A program made the position numbers and the translations under genes. Below, one piece after another: positions 53,486-62,279 of a stretch of 64,000 nt of DNA. Position 1 is the stretch's first letter. Each line of letters starts with the position of its first letter. The DNA lies in the NCBI RefSeq assembly GCF_900141635.1, contig NZ_FSRH01000005.1, positions 124,001 to 188,000 on the forward strand, in the 5' to 3' direction. This DNA comes from Peptoclostridium litorale DSM 5388. GTDB taxonomy: Bacteria > Bacillota > Clostridia > Peptostreptococcales > Peptostreptococcaceae. The notes under the pieces are model-generated. The model was given only the letters and a program-made list of their open reading frames with translations, was not told the origin of the DNA and ran no database searches.

Positions 53486-53680
53486 ATGGAACAAATGATT
53501 GAACGCAATGTAATAGATTTCGAAAAGTGGAAAAAAAGAAAAGATACAAAAAAAATCAATGCTGGGATAACTGCAAATGAAAGCACTTCAAATGGGAATG
53601 CACACCAAAATGAAAACAGTCATATGTGGATTATGGCCATGGTGTGTATAGTTTGTACCATATTGGCAATTATAAAATAA
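53486..53680 (+). CDS. Small tail-anchored membrane protein
   Basis: 64 residues. The N-terminal half is charged (NVIDFEKWKKRKDTKK), an Asn/Gly/His-rich linker follows, and a single C-terminal membrane helix (MWIMAMVCIVCTILAIIK) ends the chain. AGGGGAG lies 8 bases before ATG 53486. It has its own promoter region (TATAAT at about 53422) and terminator, which supports a real gene. No family recognised. Confidence 0.6.
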   Translation: MEQMIERNVIDFEKWKKRKDTKKINAGITANESTSNGNAHQNENSHMWIMAMVCIVCTILAIIK

Positions 53681-53696
53681 TACATACGGATACATA

Positions 53697-53728
53697 AAGC
53701 CCGCCTAAAAAGCGGGCTTAATATATTT
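53697..53728 (+). terminator. Terminator after the small membrane protein
   Basis: AAGCCCGC (53697-53704) pairs with GCGGGCTT (53712-53719), then AATATATTTTT. Confidence 0.85.
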
Positions 53729-53810
53729 TTGAATAAAATATGTGAATTTTGGTATACATCAAATCAAGAGGGTTTATGTTTTACGGTGGGGTTTGTGTGG
53801 AGGGGATTGA

Positions 53811-54323
53811 ATGATAAAAAGTATACTTCTTCCCATAGATGGGTCTGAATTTTGCAAAAGATCATATAAACTTGCTGTGGAGATTGCAAGAAAATATTCA
53901 GCTCAAATTACAGTAGTGCACGTTCGCCGCAGATCTATTAAAAGGGATTCAAACCAGGGTTTCTATCAAGGAGCAAATGTAGCCACGATAAGAGACGTTG
54001 TAGGCAGCAAGGACGCCTTTAAAATACTGAAAAAGGCAAGGGGATATTTCAGCATGCAGGGAGTTCACGCTGAAACAAAGCTTATAGAAGGTGAACCGGC
54101 CCAGGCGATAATTGAATATGCACAAAAAGGGTCATACGACGCAATAATAATGTGCACACACGGCATGGGAGGGTTGAAGCGATTTACTATGGGCAGCATT
54201 ACAAGTGATGTTGTTATAAATTCAACTGTTCCTGTGCTTGTAGTGCGTTGCAAATCTGGAAAGGTAATAGACATTGAAGAAGAAAGGGCTAAAAGGCTTG
54301 AACAAAAAAGTGCGCAGCAATAA
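53811..54323 (+). CDS. Universal stress protein, UspA family
   Basis: Cytoplasmic 170-residue USP domain protein. The N-terminal strand SILLPIDGSEFCKRSYKLA and the ATP-binding loop THGMGGLKRFTMGSITSDVV (G-x2-G-x9-GS pattern) are complete, so it is probably of the nucleotide-binding class. A short Lys/Glu tail follows the fold. GGAGGGG lies 5 bases before the ATG. It is a single-gene unit. Confidence 0.92.
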   Translation: MIKSILLPIDGSEFCKRSYKLAVEIARKYSAQITVVHVRRRSIKRDSNQGFYQGANVATIRDVVGSKDAFKILKKARGYFSMQGVHAETKLIEGEPAQAIIEYAQKGSYDAIIMCTHGMGGLKRFTMGSITSDVVINSTVPVLVVRCKSGKVIDIEEERAKRLEQKSAQQ

Positions 54324-54356
54324 AAAACAGCAGGCATAATTGATGCCTGCTGTTTT
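54324..54356. terminator. Bidirectional terminator
   Basis: AAAACAGCAGGCAT-AATTG-ATGCCTGCTGTTTT (54324-54356), one base after the stress-protein stop and facing the SEC-C gene. Confidence 0.92.
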
Positions 54357-54369
54357 GAAGTATAAGATA

Positions 54370-54864
54370 TTATTTTCCACAGCATTTTTTATATTTTTTA
54401 CCGCTGCCACAAGGACAAGGCTCATTCCTGCCTGTCTTGTTTTCGTTTACTACTGTTTTTGTCTTATTGTATTCCTTCTTTATTTGTTTTCTCTCGTCTG
54501 CAGAAAGAACTCCGTCCCACTCTGCAAGGTCGAAAAGCCAGTGAGCTTTTGCTTCAAGCATATTGAAGTAAAGCTTTTCGAAGTTGATTTCAAGCTTTAC
54601 GTCGCTGTCTTCAACAAGCGACTCAAGGTCGATTCTCTCGTTTAGGCTGTCGTTTATACCATCAAGAAAACCTGTAAAAGTCACACTGTCCATGTCAAAC
54701 TTTTGTGCAACTTCAGATAGCTTACCGCTTACAACTTCGTCTTTGTTTTGAAGAAGGTATTTGTAGTTTTCCATCTCTTTTGGAAGATAGTCATTCCAAA
54801 AAGCTTCGTATTCCTTGTCGGAAAGGTTTTCATAGCTGTTGTTCCAAGCTTCAAATAAGTTCAT
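54370..54864 (-). CDS. SEC-C motif protein
   Basis: 164 residues. An acidic helical region precedes a C-terminal SEC-C zinc motif, [19 protein letters not shown], as found at the end of SecA and in many small proteins. A tellurite-resistance-like stretch ([18 protein letters not shown]) precedes it. On the minus strand AAGGAG lies about 10 bases before ATG 54864. The motif binds zinc and may give affinity for the ribosome or SecB-like partners. The role is not known. Confidence 0.82.
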   Translation of the reverse strand: MNLFEAWNNSYENLSDKEYEAFWNDYLPKEMENYKYLLQNKDEVVSGKLSEVAQKFDMDSVTFTGFLDGINDSLNERIDLESLVEDSDVKLEINFEKLYFNMLEAKAHWLFDLAEWDGVLSADERKQIKKEYNKTKTVVNENKTGRNEPCPCGSGKKYKKCCGK

Positions 54865-55208
54865 ATCATTAAGTCTCCTTATAAACAATGTTTTTGCCAG
54901 TTCATTATATCACATATTAACTAGGCGTATAAGCCCAAAAGGTTTAAAAATTTGATTTCAAAACGATTTTATGGGTAAATAATGACTTGTAAATACAAAA
55001 TGCGAATAAATTTATAATATTAGTGCATTTTGTCAAAATGGTGTTAAAGCAGTCTGTGAATATATGATATAATCAAATAAGGAATTATATAGTACCTGTG
55101 ATTAGAAGGCGAATTGTTGAGGGTATTATATTGAGCCTAATAAAGATATAATCCAGTGTAGTTTTGCCGGAGCTGCGCTAAGGATAGTTGAAGGAGGGCG
55201 TACTAAAA

Positions 55209-56372
55209 GTGAATAATTCTGATAACATGATGACTATGGAAGAACTTATGGAACAGCAAGAACAGGAAATGAAGAAAATAAAGCCGGGTGAAGTTGTAAA
55301 AGGAACTGTAATACTTGTAAATGAAAACGAGGTTATGGTTAATATAGGATACAAGTCAGACGGCATTATAACAAAAAATGAATATTCAAGTGACCCAGAT
55401 GTTGTACTGACAGAAGAAGTAAAGCCGGACGACGAAATAGAAGTTTATATAGTTAAGCTTAACGACGGAGAAGGAAATGTAATTCTTTCTAAAAAGAGAA
55501 TAGAAGGCCTTAAGGTTTGGGATGAATTTGAAGCCATGAACGAGCAAGGTGAAATATTCCCGGCTAAAGTCGTAGAAATAGTAAAAGGTGGAGCAATGGC
55601 TCTTTTCAAAGGAGTTAAGGGATTTGTGCCAGCTTCTCACATGTCTATGGGATTCACTAAGGATCTTAAAGAATTCATGGGACAGACTCTTGACATGAAG
55701 ATCATAGAGATCGACAAGAGCAAGAGAAAGCTTGTATTCTCAAGAAAAGAAGTTGAAAAGGCTGAAGTTGACAAGAAGAAGTCGGCGGTTCTTGACTCTC
55801 TTGAAAAAGGTGAAGTTAGAAAGGGTCAGGTTAAGAGACTTACTGATTTTGGAGCTTTTGTAGACCTTGGAGGAATAGACGGACTTATACACATATCTGA
55901 ACTTTCATGGAAGAGAGTTAACAATCCTTCAGAAGTAGTTAAAGAAGGAGACGAGGTAGAGGTATATGTACTAGACTTCGACAAGGAGAAGGAGAGAATA
56001 TCTCTAAGCCTTAAGAAGATAACTCCAGACCCATGGAGCACAGCTGCTGAAAGATATAATGTTGGAGACATAGTTGAAGGAACAGTTCTTAGACTTCCTG
56101 CATTTGGAGCTTTCATAGAGATTGAGCCGGGACTTGACGGATTCTGCCACATATCTCAAATAGACCAAAAGCACATAGCGAAGCCTTCAGATGTACTTGC
56201 TGAAGGACAAAAGGTGCAGGTTAAGGTTCTTGAAGTTAAGCCTGAAGAAAAGAGAATAGGCCTTAGCATAAAGGACGCTCAGGGAAAACACGAGGAAGCA
56301 ACGGAAAGCGTAGAAGAGTACAGTGACGATGCTCCAGTAAATAGCGTTGCCGATGCTGTTGAGGAAGAGTAA
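55209..56372 (+). CDS. rpsA: S1 RNA-binding domain protein, ribosomal protein S1 homologue
   Basis: 387 residues with four S1 domains, at about 25-95, 110-180, 197-268 and 283-355. The best preserved are the third and fourth (KRLTDFGAFVDLGGIDGLIH, LPAFGAFIEIEPGLDGFCH). This is the usual form of S1 in clostridia, shorter than the six-domain enterobacterial protein. An acidic tail ends the chain. The GTG at 55209 has AAGGAGGG 11 bases away. In many relatives ispH lies upstream or is fused, but here it is absent. Rich in CTT and AGA codons, so probably highly expressed. The upstream 320 bases have a TATAAT (about 55074) and a leader. Confidence 0.9.
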   Translation: MNNSDNMMTMEELMEQQEQEMKKIKPGEVVKGTVILVNENEVMVNIGYKSDGIITKNEYSSDPDVVLTEEVKPDDEIEVYIVKLNDGEGNVILSKKRIEGLKVWDEFEAMNEQGEIFPAKVVEIVKGGAMALFKGVKGFVPASHMSMGFTKDLKEFMGQTLDMKIIEIDKSKRKLVFSRKEVEKAEVDKKKSAVLDSLEKGEVRKGQVKRLTDFGAFVDLGGIDGLIHISELSWKRVNNPSEVVKEGDEVEVYVLDFDKEKERISLSLKKITPDPWSTAAERYNVGDIVEGTVLRLPAFGAFIEIEPGLDGFCHISQIDQKHIAKPSDVLAEGQKVQVKVLEVKPEEKRIGLSIKDAQGKHEEATESVEEYSDDAPVNSVADAVEEE

Positions 56373-56400
56373 AAAATATATAGCACTTACAATATAGAAT

Positions 56401-56429
56401 AAAAAGCCGGCATTTTCTGCCGGCTTTTT
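56401..56429 (+). terminator. Terminator after the S1 gene
   Basis: AAAAAGCCGGCA-TTTTC-TGCCGGCTTTTT (56401-56429). Confidence 0.93.
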
Positions 56430-56492
56430 ATATATGCAGACGGTATTCGATTGAACGCCTACAGGATTTTAATTTGAAAGAGAGGTCTTTAT

Positions 56493-56873
56493 ATGTGCTT
56501 TGATGAAAACTGCGTATTTTGCAACATATCCCAAAGCGATTATATAGCAGAAAATGAACTCGCCTACGCGGTATGGGACAAAAATCCAGTAAACAAAGGG
56601 CATGCCCTTATAATAACAAAAAAACACTATGAAAATTTCTTCAAAATACCACAGGAAGAGGTATGTGCCGTAAGAAGCCTTGCAGACAGGCTTAAGGATA
56701 TAATAGACAATGAACATTCTCCGGACGGATATAATATTGGCGCAAATATCGGGAAGGCGGCTGGACAGACAGTTTTTCACTTCCACTTCCATGTGATTCC
56801 AAGATATCATGATGACAACCTGTGGAGACCGAAAGAAGTGGTTACAGGAGAGCAAATTTTTAACGAGGTGTAA
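56493..56873 (+). CDS. HIT family nucleotide hydrolase
   Basis: 126-residue histidine-triad protein. The triad HFHFH is at 96-100 within QTVFHFHFHVIPRY, and the N-terminal CVFCNI pair may bind zinc. Members hydrolyse nucleoside phosphoramidates or dinucleotides. GAGAGG lies 7 bases before the ATG. The next gene starts 3 bases downstream, so this enzyme and the sensor kinase are co-transcribed. Confidence 0.93.
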   Translation: MCFDENCVFCNISQSDYIAENELAYAVWDKNPVNKGHALIITKKHYENFFKIPQEEVCAVRSLADRLKDIIDNEHSPDGYNIGANIGKAAGQTVFHFHFHVIPRYHDDNLWRPKEVVTGEQIFNEV

Positions 56874-56876
56874 TTT

Positions 56877-58484
56877 GTGAAGAAATTTATATATATGGCA
56901 AGGCAGGCAGGTCTTTTGAGGTCAAAGGCAATAATACTGTTCATTTTACTTTTTTTCATGCCCATGGTTGTTTCTGTGTTTATAATTTACAAAAATACTC
57001 TTGAAGTGGTAAAGCACGACAAGATACAGCACAGGGAAAAACTTCTTTTGAAGGCCGCAAATAATATAGGGATGAGCCTTACAGATATAAGAAAGCTCAC
57101 ACTTCCAATAAGCGAAAACAGGGGCGTCATAAAAATACTTGGAGATATCGAAAACATAAGTGAGGACAATATTCAAAAGTTTGATGTCTTCATGGATAAA
57201 AAATTCGAGGAAGCAAGAAAAGAGATGCCCTATATTGTGGATTACATAATGATTTCAAAAACCGGAAGGTGTTTTTACGGTGACGACGGGCTGAAAATCG
57301 ATGCGGACGAATTTTTCAAAAGCCGAATATATGAGGATGTGTCAAGTGAAAAGGGCGGGTATCTATGGGCGTTCGACTTTGAAGATACATTCAAAAGGGG
57401 AGAATCCCTAGTATTTGTCCAGAAAATATTTTCGGATTCCGGGGCTCTAAGCGGATATTTTGTGACATTTGTGGAAGAAAAGCATTTTGAATATTTGCAC
57501 AAGGAAATTTTTCCAAGCAGCAAGGGTTCTGTTGTAATATATGATGCAGACTGCAAGAATGTATTCGGCGGCAAGTCATACTATTTTATTGAGGATGAAA
57601 TCATACGGCTTATAGAATCGGAAGCCTTTTACACGGCATCATTTGTAAACAAGGATAAGAAGGAATACAGCATAGACATAGTCCCAATAAGCGATTTGAA
57701 ATGGAAAGTAGTCAGCATAATACCTTCTGAAGACCTTGTGCATTCAGAAAGAAGCAGCCTCAATGGGAGTTTTTGGCTTGTCATGGTCATAGTGGTGTTT
57801 TCGGGATTTTTCATGCTGTTTTCAACTGCGGCGATATCAAACCTCATGACTGAAAAAGAAATGGTCAATTACAGGCTCAGGCTGACGGACGAGATGAATG
57901 AAAAACTCAGGATATACAAGCATGACTTTATGAACCACCTTCAGATAGTAAGAGGTCTTATAGAACTTGGCTGCAGCGAAAGGGCTGAAAGGTATATAGA
58001 AAACATATCTTTTGAAGGAAGGCTTATAAATGGGAAATATGAGATAGGGATACCCGAGATAGAATCGACCATATTTGCAAACACAATGGATCTGCAAGAG
58101 CACGGAATAGAGCTCAGAGTCAGGACGTCGGGATTCACAGAGGAATTAGATATAGACATATACGATCTTTCCAAAATACTTACCAATCTCATAAAAAATG
58201 CAGTATATGCGCTTAAGAACGCAGATGGGGACGAAAAGACTCTTTCGATAATAATAAAGGAAGAGATGGACGAATATGTATTTGAAGTCGTAAACAACAC
58301 TCCTGTCATAGGGGAGGAGATAAGGGAGCGCATATTTGAAAAGGGCTTTACGACTAATGAGGACAAGGGATGCGGCTTGGGTCTTTATATAGTTAAAAGG
58401 CTTGTTGAAAAAAACGGCGGAAGGATGAATCTTGCAGTAGATGAATACGGCAACCACTTCATAGTCGCATTTAAAAAGGCATAA
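56877..58484 (+). CDS. Orphan sensor histidine kinase with SpoB/CitA-type phosphorylation site
   Basis: 535 residues. Membrane helices at about 18-40 and 290-312 enclose a 250-residue extracellular sensor region. The phospho-acceptor motif IYKHDFMNHLQIVRGL lies near residue 350 and is of the SpoB/DcuS/CitA type. A HATPase_c domain follows, with NLIKNAVYAL (N box), FEKGFTTNEDKGCGLGLYIV (G boxes). GTG start with GAGGTG 6 bases upstream. No response regulator is adjacent, so its partner is elsewhere. Relatives often sense carboxylates or peptides. Confidence 0.9.
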   Translation: MKKFIYMARQAGLLRSKAIILFILLFFMPMVVSVFIIYKNTLEVVKHDKIQHREKLLLKAANNIGMSLTDIRKLTLPISENRGVIKILGDIENISEDNIQKFDVFMDKKFEEARKEMPYIVDYIMISKTGRCFYGDDGLKIDADEFFKSRIYEDVSSEKGGYLWAFDFEDTFKRGESLVFVQKIFSDSGALSGYFVTFVEEKHFEYLHKEIFPSSKGSVVIYDADCKNVFGGKSYYFIEDEIIRLIESEAFYTASFVNKDKKEYSIDIVPISDLKWKVVSIIPSEDLVHSERSSLNGSFWLVMVIVVFSGFFMLFSTAAISNLMTEKEMVNYRLRLTDEMNEKLRIYKHDFMNHLQIVRGLIELGCSERAERYIENISFEGRLINGKYEIGIPEIESTIFANTMDLQEHGIELRVRTSGFTEELDIDIYDLSKILTNLIKNAVYALKNADGDEKTLSIIIKEEMDEYVFEVVNNTPVIGEEIRERIFEKGFTTNEDKGCGLGLYIVKRLVEKNGGRMNLAVDEYGNHFIVAFKKA

Positions 58485-58517
58485 AAAATCATGGACTGAG
58501 AAAGTCCATGATTTTTT
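58483..58517. terminator. Bidirectional terminator
   Basis: A 15-base-pair stem (58483-58497 with 58503-58517), loop GAGAA, A and T runs at the ends. It serves the kinase and the convergent ferritin gene. Confidence 0.92.
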
Positions 58518-58526
58518 ATGTTTATA

Positions 58527-59039
58527 TCATTCTCCAGATACAGGAGGAGTGTAAACTCTTTTTGCAAGTTCTCTGTCTATCATGAAAATACCTCTGCCGT
58601 CCTTGCCCATAAGCTTTACCTGGTTAAGTATTTTTCCTACATTTTCTTCCTCTTCAACCTGCTCATCTATGAACCAATTTAGGAAAGATATTGTAGCGTG
58701 ATCTCTTTCGTCAAGGGCTATGTCCATAAGGTCGCTTATCGATTTTGTTATGAACTGCTCATGCTCAAGTGCAGCTTTTATGACGTCTTCCACGCTTTCG
58801 TAGTCAGCTTTTGGTTTTGGAAGTTCTTCAAGAGTTACAGTCCCACCAAGTCTGTGTACGAAATCGAATATCCTGTATGCGTGGTCTCTTTCCTCCATAG
58901 CCTGAATGTGGAAAAAGTGCGAGAAACCATCTAGGTTGTTGTCTGCAAACCAGGCTTCCATTCCTATGTATATGTAAGAAGAATGGAATTCCTTTTGGAT
59001 TTGTGAGTTCAGAGCCTCTATTATTTTTTTGTTTGCCAT
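58527..59039 (-). CDS. ftnA: Ferritin
   Basis: Iron-storage 24-mer subunit with ferroxidase activity. The 170 residues form a four-helix bundle. Iron ligands are visible in QKEFHSSYIYIGMEAWF, AMEERDHAYRIF and NWFIDEQVEEEENV. The length and the absence of haem-binding Met place it with non-haem ferritins. GGAGG lies 7 bases before the ATG on the minus strand. It is divergent from an FAD oxidoreductase, with 255 bases between the start codons. Confidence 0.94.
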   Translation of the reverse strand: MANKKIIEALNSQIQKEFHSSYIYIGMEAWFADNNLDGFSHFFHIQAMEERDHAYRIFDFVHRLGGTVTLEELPKPKADYESVEDVIKAALEHEQFITKSISDLMDIALDERDHATISFLNWFIDEQVEEEENVGKILNQVKLMGKDGRGIFMIDRELAKRVYTPPVSGE

Positions 59040-59140
59040 GATTAAGCCTCCTTGAAAAGTTTTTGATTTACTGAGTATATTACACCAATATACTCTAGCT
59101 TTATAAATGTAAATATTGGATATGTGTCTACAGTTAACTA

Positions 59141-59204
59141 TATACCCTTGTGTGGTAATGTTAAACAGGCCGCGTGTTTACTCTAAAATATACAGGGGTA
59201 TAAT
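59141..59204 (+). promoter_or_regulatory. Operator-like repeats and promoter of the FAD oxidoreductase
   Basis: TTTACT (59177-59182), 16-base spacer, TATAAT (59199-59204). Two inverted repeats overlap it. TATACCCTTGT (59141-59151) pairs with ACAGGGGTATA (59192-59202) at 10 of 11 positions, and TAAACA (59162-59167) pairs with TGTTTA (59175-59180). The regulator is unknown. Confidence 0.4.
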
Positions 59205-59294
59205 GGGTGAATATGGTACAGATAAATACAACAGATTCACGGAAATTTTAAATATATAGGGAGTTTGAAAATAAAGCATAAGGGGTGAGCATTT

Positions 59295-60479
59295 GTGGAA
59301 AAAAACATAGTGATAGTAGGCAACGGAGCTGCTGGACATTATGCAGCCGAGACGATAAGAAACAAGGACAAGGAATGTACGGTTACTATGATCTCCAGTG
59401 AAAGCCATATGTCTTATTACAGGCCGAGGCTTTCACATTATCTAGGAGAAGAAGAACTGGGGAAAAATTTTTTCTTGAAAGAAGAGAGCTGGTATGAGGA
59501 AAATTGTATTGAGGTGATGCTTCAAAATACGGTTGAAAATATAGACGTGGACAAAAAGACCGTAAGGACATCAGGAGGAAAAGTCATACCCTATGATGCG
59601 CTAATACTTGCAAGCGGAGGAAATTGTTTTTTGCCGGACATGGAAGGCTCTGACAAGAAAGGAGTCTTTACTCTGAAAACACTTGACGATGCGGTTGAAA
59701 TAAAGAAGTGGATGGGGAAAAGCCAAAAGGCAGTGATAATAGGAGGCGGTCTTTTAGGCCTTGAAGCCGCAGGTGCCATGAGAAATGTGGGGCTTGACGT
59801 TACGATAAACAATGTAACGGACAGGCTCATGTCAAACCAGATATGCAGCGAAACAGGGGCTTTTTTGGGAAACATAGTCAAAGACAAGGGAATAGATGTA
59901 ATACTTCAAGACACGGCTGTTAAGATAAATGGCGGTGAAAGGGTAGAGTCGGTGGTATTTGAAAGTGGAAAAGAGATCGAAGCGGATATTGTGCTGTTTT
60001 CGGTGGGTATAAGGGCGGATCTGAAAATAGCAAAAGATGTGGGAATAGATTGTAAAAGAGGCATATTGGTGGACCGGTGGATGAGAACCAATGTCGAGGA
60101 TGTATTTGCATGCGGGGATGCTGTCGAAATGGAAGGAAGAGGGTTTGGGAACTGGATATATGCGATGCAGATGGGCAAGATAGCCGGAGCCAATGCTTTA
60201 GGCGGAAATGCAGAGTTTAAGGAGAGCATACCTATGATAATGCTCAATTCGTTTGGCACGAGCATAAACTGCATAGGAGAGACTATTCCAAAAGAAGGCT
60301 ATGAAAGTATAGTCGAGTCAGACTGTGAGAAAAAAAAGTTCAAGAAGTTGTTTTTCAGGGATGGAAAGATTGTGGGCGGTGTGGTGATTGGAGATGTCCA
60401 GTCATATCCAAAGATAATGACAGCCATAAACGAGAAAAAGGACATATCCCAGTTTAAAAAAGAAGGCCAGCCGGTATAG
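59295..60479 (+). CDS. FAD/NAD-dependent oxidoreductase, rubredoxin/nitrite-reductase-like
   Basis: 394-residue pyridine nucleotide-disulphide family flavoprotein. FAD-binding IVGNGAAGHYAAETIR opens the chain. The NAD-binding VIIGGGLLGLEAAGAM lies near 150 and the second FAD motif VFACGDAVEM near 275. No redox-active Cys pair is present. The fold matches NADH:rubredoxin oxidoreductase and the N-terminal part of NirB. The likely role is reducing rubredoxin or a related carrier for O2 or peroxide removal, which suits its position next to ferritin. GTG start with AGGGGTGA upstream. Confidence 0.87.
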   Translation: MEKNIVIVGNGAAGHYAAETIRNKDKECTVTMISSESHMSYYRPRLSHYLGEEELGKNFFLKEESWYEENCIEVMLQNTVENIDVDKKTVRTSGGKVIPYDALILASGGNCFLPDMEGSDKKGVFTLKTLDDAVEIKKWMGKSQKAVIIGGGLLGLEAAGAMRNVGLDVTINNVTDRLMSNQICSETGAFLGNIVKDKGIDVILQDTAVKINGGERVESVVFESGKEIEADIVLFSVGIRADLKIAKDVGIDCKRGILVDRWMRTNVEDVFACGDAVEMEGRGFGNWIYAMQMGKIAGANALGGNAEFKESIPMIMLNSFGTSINCIGETIPKEGYESIVESDCEKKKFKKLFFRDGKIVGGVVIGDVQSYPKIMTAINEKKDISQFKKEGQPV

Positions 60480-60525
60480 ATGATTTGGCATTTGGGGGTT
60501 ACAATTGAATATATAATCAGAGACT

Positions 60526-60553
60526 AAGGCGGCCGTAGACACATGGCCGCCTT
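60526..60553 (+). terminator. Hairpin after the FAD oxidoreductase
   Basis: AAGGCGGCC (60526-60534) pairs with GGCCGCCTT (60545-60553). Only a weak T run follows. Confidence 0.7.
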
Positions 60554-60665
60554 CAACTTTGAAACACTGCTTGAAAACAGTGGTGATAGTATTATATAAT
60601 TAATAATTAGGGTTTTTATAGATACGAAAAGTATAATTTTTAATTATAAAATGGAGGTATGTTGT

Positions 60666-61538
60666 ATGATGCTTTTGGCAGACAAGTGGAAGGATTACGA
60701 GCTTATAGACACGGGAAATGGTGAAAAACTTGAAAGATGGGGGGAATATGTGCTTAGAAGGCCCGACCCTCAGGCTATATGGCCGCTTCCAGAAGATCTT
60801 GGAGCCTGGAAAAATCCTCATGGACACTACCACAGAAGCAGCAAGGGTGGCGGCTACTGGGAGTTCAAAAAGAACATGGAGGAGAGCTGGACGATAAACT
60901 ACAAGGAGATGAAATTCCTTATAAAGCCTACGGGATTCAAGCATACGGGACTTTTCCCGGAGCAGTCTTCAAACTGGGACTGGATGATGGATAAGATATC
61001 AAACGCCCAAAGACCTGTAAAGGTGCTTAACCTGTTTGCATATACGGGGGGAGCTACCGTAGCCTGCGCCTGCGCCGGAGCTGAAGAAGTATGCCATGTG
61101 GACGCATCGAAGGGAATGGTTTCTTGGGCGAAGGAAAACATAGAGCTTTCAGGCCTTTCAGACAGAAAGGTAAGATTCATAGTGGACGATGTAATTAAAT
61201 TTGTAAAAAGAGAAATCAGAAGGGGTAAAAAATACGATGCCATAATAATGGACCCTCCTTCATATGGAAGAGGACCTAAGGGAGAGACGTGGAAGATAGA
61301 AGACGAGCTTTACCCTCTTGTTGAGCTTTGCATGCAGGTTCTTTCTGATAATCCTCTTTTCTTCCTTATAAATTCATATACGTCGGGTTTTTCGCCTTAT
61401 GTTGCTGAAAACATACTAAGACTTACTATGGGCAGAAGATATATGGGGGATATATATTCTGGAGAGGTTGGAATCCCGACTGCAAGGGAGAATGTAGTTC
61501 TTCCGTGCGGAATATTTGCAAGATGGGAGCAGAAGTAG
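60666..61538 (+). CDS. Class I SAM-dependent methyltransferase, RlmI/RlmK-like
   Basis: 290 residues. SAM-binding motif NLFAYTGGATVACACAGA near 122, acidic loop HVDASKGMVSWAKENIE, and catalytic-region motif IIMDPPSYGRGPKGETWKIE. This is the YccW/RlmI group, which methylates 23S rRNA cytosine, but the PUA domain of RlmI is missing, so the target is not certain. GGAGG lies 8 bases before ATG 60666. It overlaps the next RNA-modification gene by one base. Confidence 0.85.
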   Translation: MMLLADKWKDYELIDTGNGEKLERWGEYVLRRPDPQAIWPLPEDLGAWKNPHGHYHRSSKGGGYWEFKKNMEESWTINYKEMKFLIKPTGFKHTGLFPEQSSNWDWMMDKISNAQRPVKVLNLFAYTGGATVACACAGAEEVCHVDASKGMVSWAKENIELSGLSDRKVRFIVDDVIKFVKREIRRGKKYDAIIMDPPSYGRGPKGETWKIEDELYPLVELCMQVLSDNPLFFLINSYTSGFSPYVAENILRLTMGRRYMGDIYSGEVGIPTARENVVLPCGIFARWEQK

Positions 61539-62215
61539 TGAACCTTGAAGTCATATACGAGGACAATCACATAATAGTGGTCAAAAAGCCTCCAAATGTG
61601 CTCACTCAGGGAGACAGCACAGGGGACAAGGACATGCTTTCCATAGTGAAAGACTATATAAAGGAAAAGTACAACAAGCCGGGTGCTGTGTACATTGGCC
61701 TTGTACACAGGCTGGACAGGCCCGTAGGAGGCCTTATGGTGTTTGCAAGGACATCGAAGGCGGCGTCGAGGCTTTCGGAGCAAGTCAGGAGCAGAAGCTT
61801 TAAAAAGGGGTATATGGCGGTCTTGAGGGGATGTCCAGATGAAAAGGCATCAAGGCTTGAAGACTACCTTCTAAAGGACAAGAAGACGAATACTGTAAGC
61901 GTGGTTGGGCCTTTAAGCGAAGGCGCAAAAAAGGCGGCTTTGGAATATGATGTGGTGCAGTGTGAAAAGGGCCTTAGCCTTGTGAAAATAAAGCTTGAGA
62001 CAGGAAGGCCCCACCAGATAAGGGTTCAGTTCTCAAGCAGGGGTACTCCTTTGTTTGGAGACCAAAGATACGGCAAGGATGTTAATAAAAAGGGCGAGCA
62101 GATTGCGCTCTGGTCTTATTATATAAGATTGACTCACCCTACGCTTAAAGAGGAAATGGAGTTTTATTTGAATCCTCCAGGGGATGTTTTCCCATGGAAT
62201 ATTTTTGAAATATAA
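61538..62215 (+). CDS. RluA-family pseudouridine synthase
   Basis: 225-residue RNA-uridine isomerase. The catalytic Asp is in GLVHRLDRPVGGLMVFA. RKEY-type GYMAVLRG and the ETGRPHQIRVQF motif complete the fold. There is no S4 domain, so it is the short type like RluC/TruC relatives. GTG 61538 overlaps the methyltransferase stop, with GGGAG 8 bases upstream. A reading from ATG 61523 is possible. The RNA target is unknown. Confidence 0.88.
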   Translation: MNLEVIYEDNHIIVVKKPPNVLTQGDSTGDKDMLSIVKDYIKEKYNKPGAVYIGLVHRLDRPVGGLMVFARTSKAASRLSEQVRSRSFKKGYMAVLRGCPDEKASRLEDYLLKDKKTNTVSVVGPLSEGAKKAALEYDVVQCEKGLSLVKIKLETGRPHQIRVQFSSRGTPLFGDQRYGKDVNKKGEQIALWSYYIRLTHPTLKEEMEFYLNPPGDVFPWNIFEI

Positions 62216-62240
62216 TTTGACAATATATTTTTGGACATGA

Positions 62241-62270
62241 AAATACGGTGCCTGACCAGGCACCGTATTT
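62241..62270. terminator. Bidirectional terminator
   Basis: AAATACGGTGCCTG (62241-62254) with CAGGCACCGTATTT (62257-62270), T and A flanks. It lies between convergent genes. Confidence 0.92.
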
Positions 62271-62279
62271 TTCACTATA

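Noticed and set aside
54889-55208. ispH or part of it upstream of the S1 gene, as in many clostridia
   Set aside because: The 320-base gap holds no open frame with IspH motifs.
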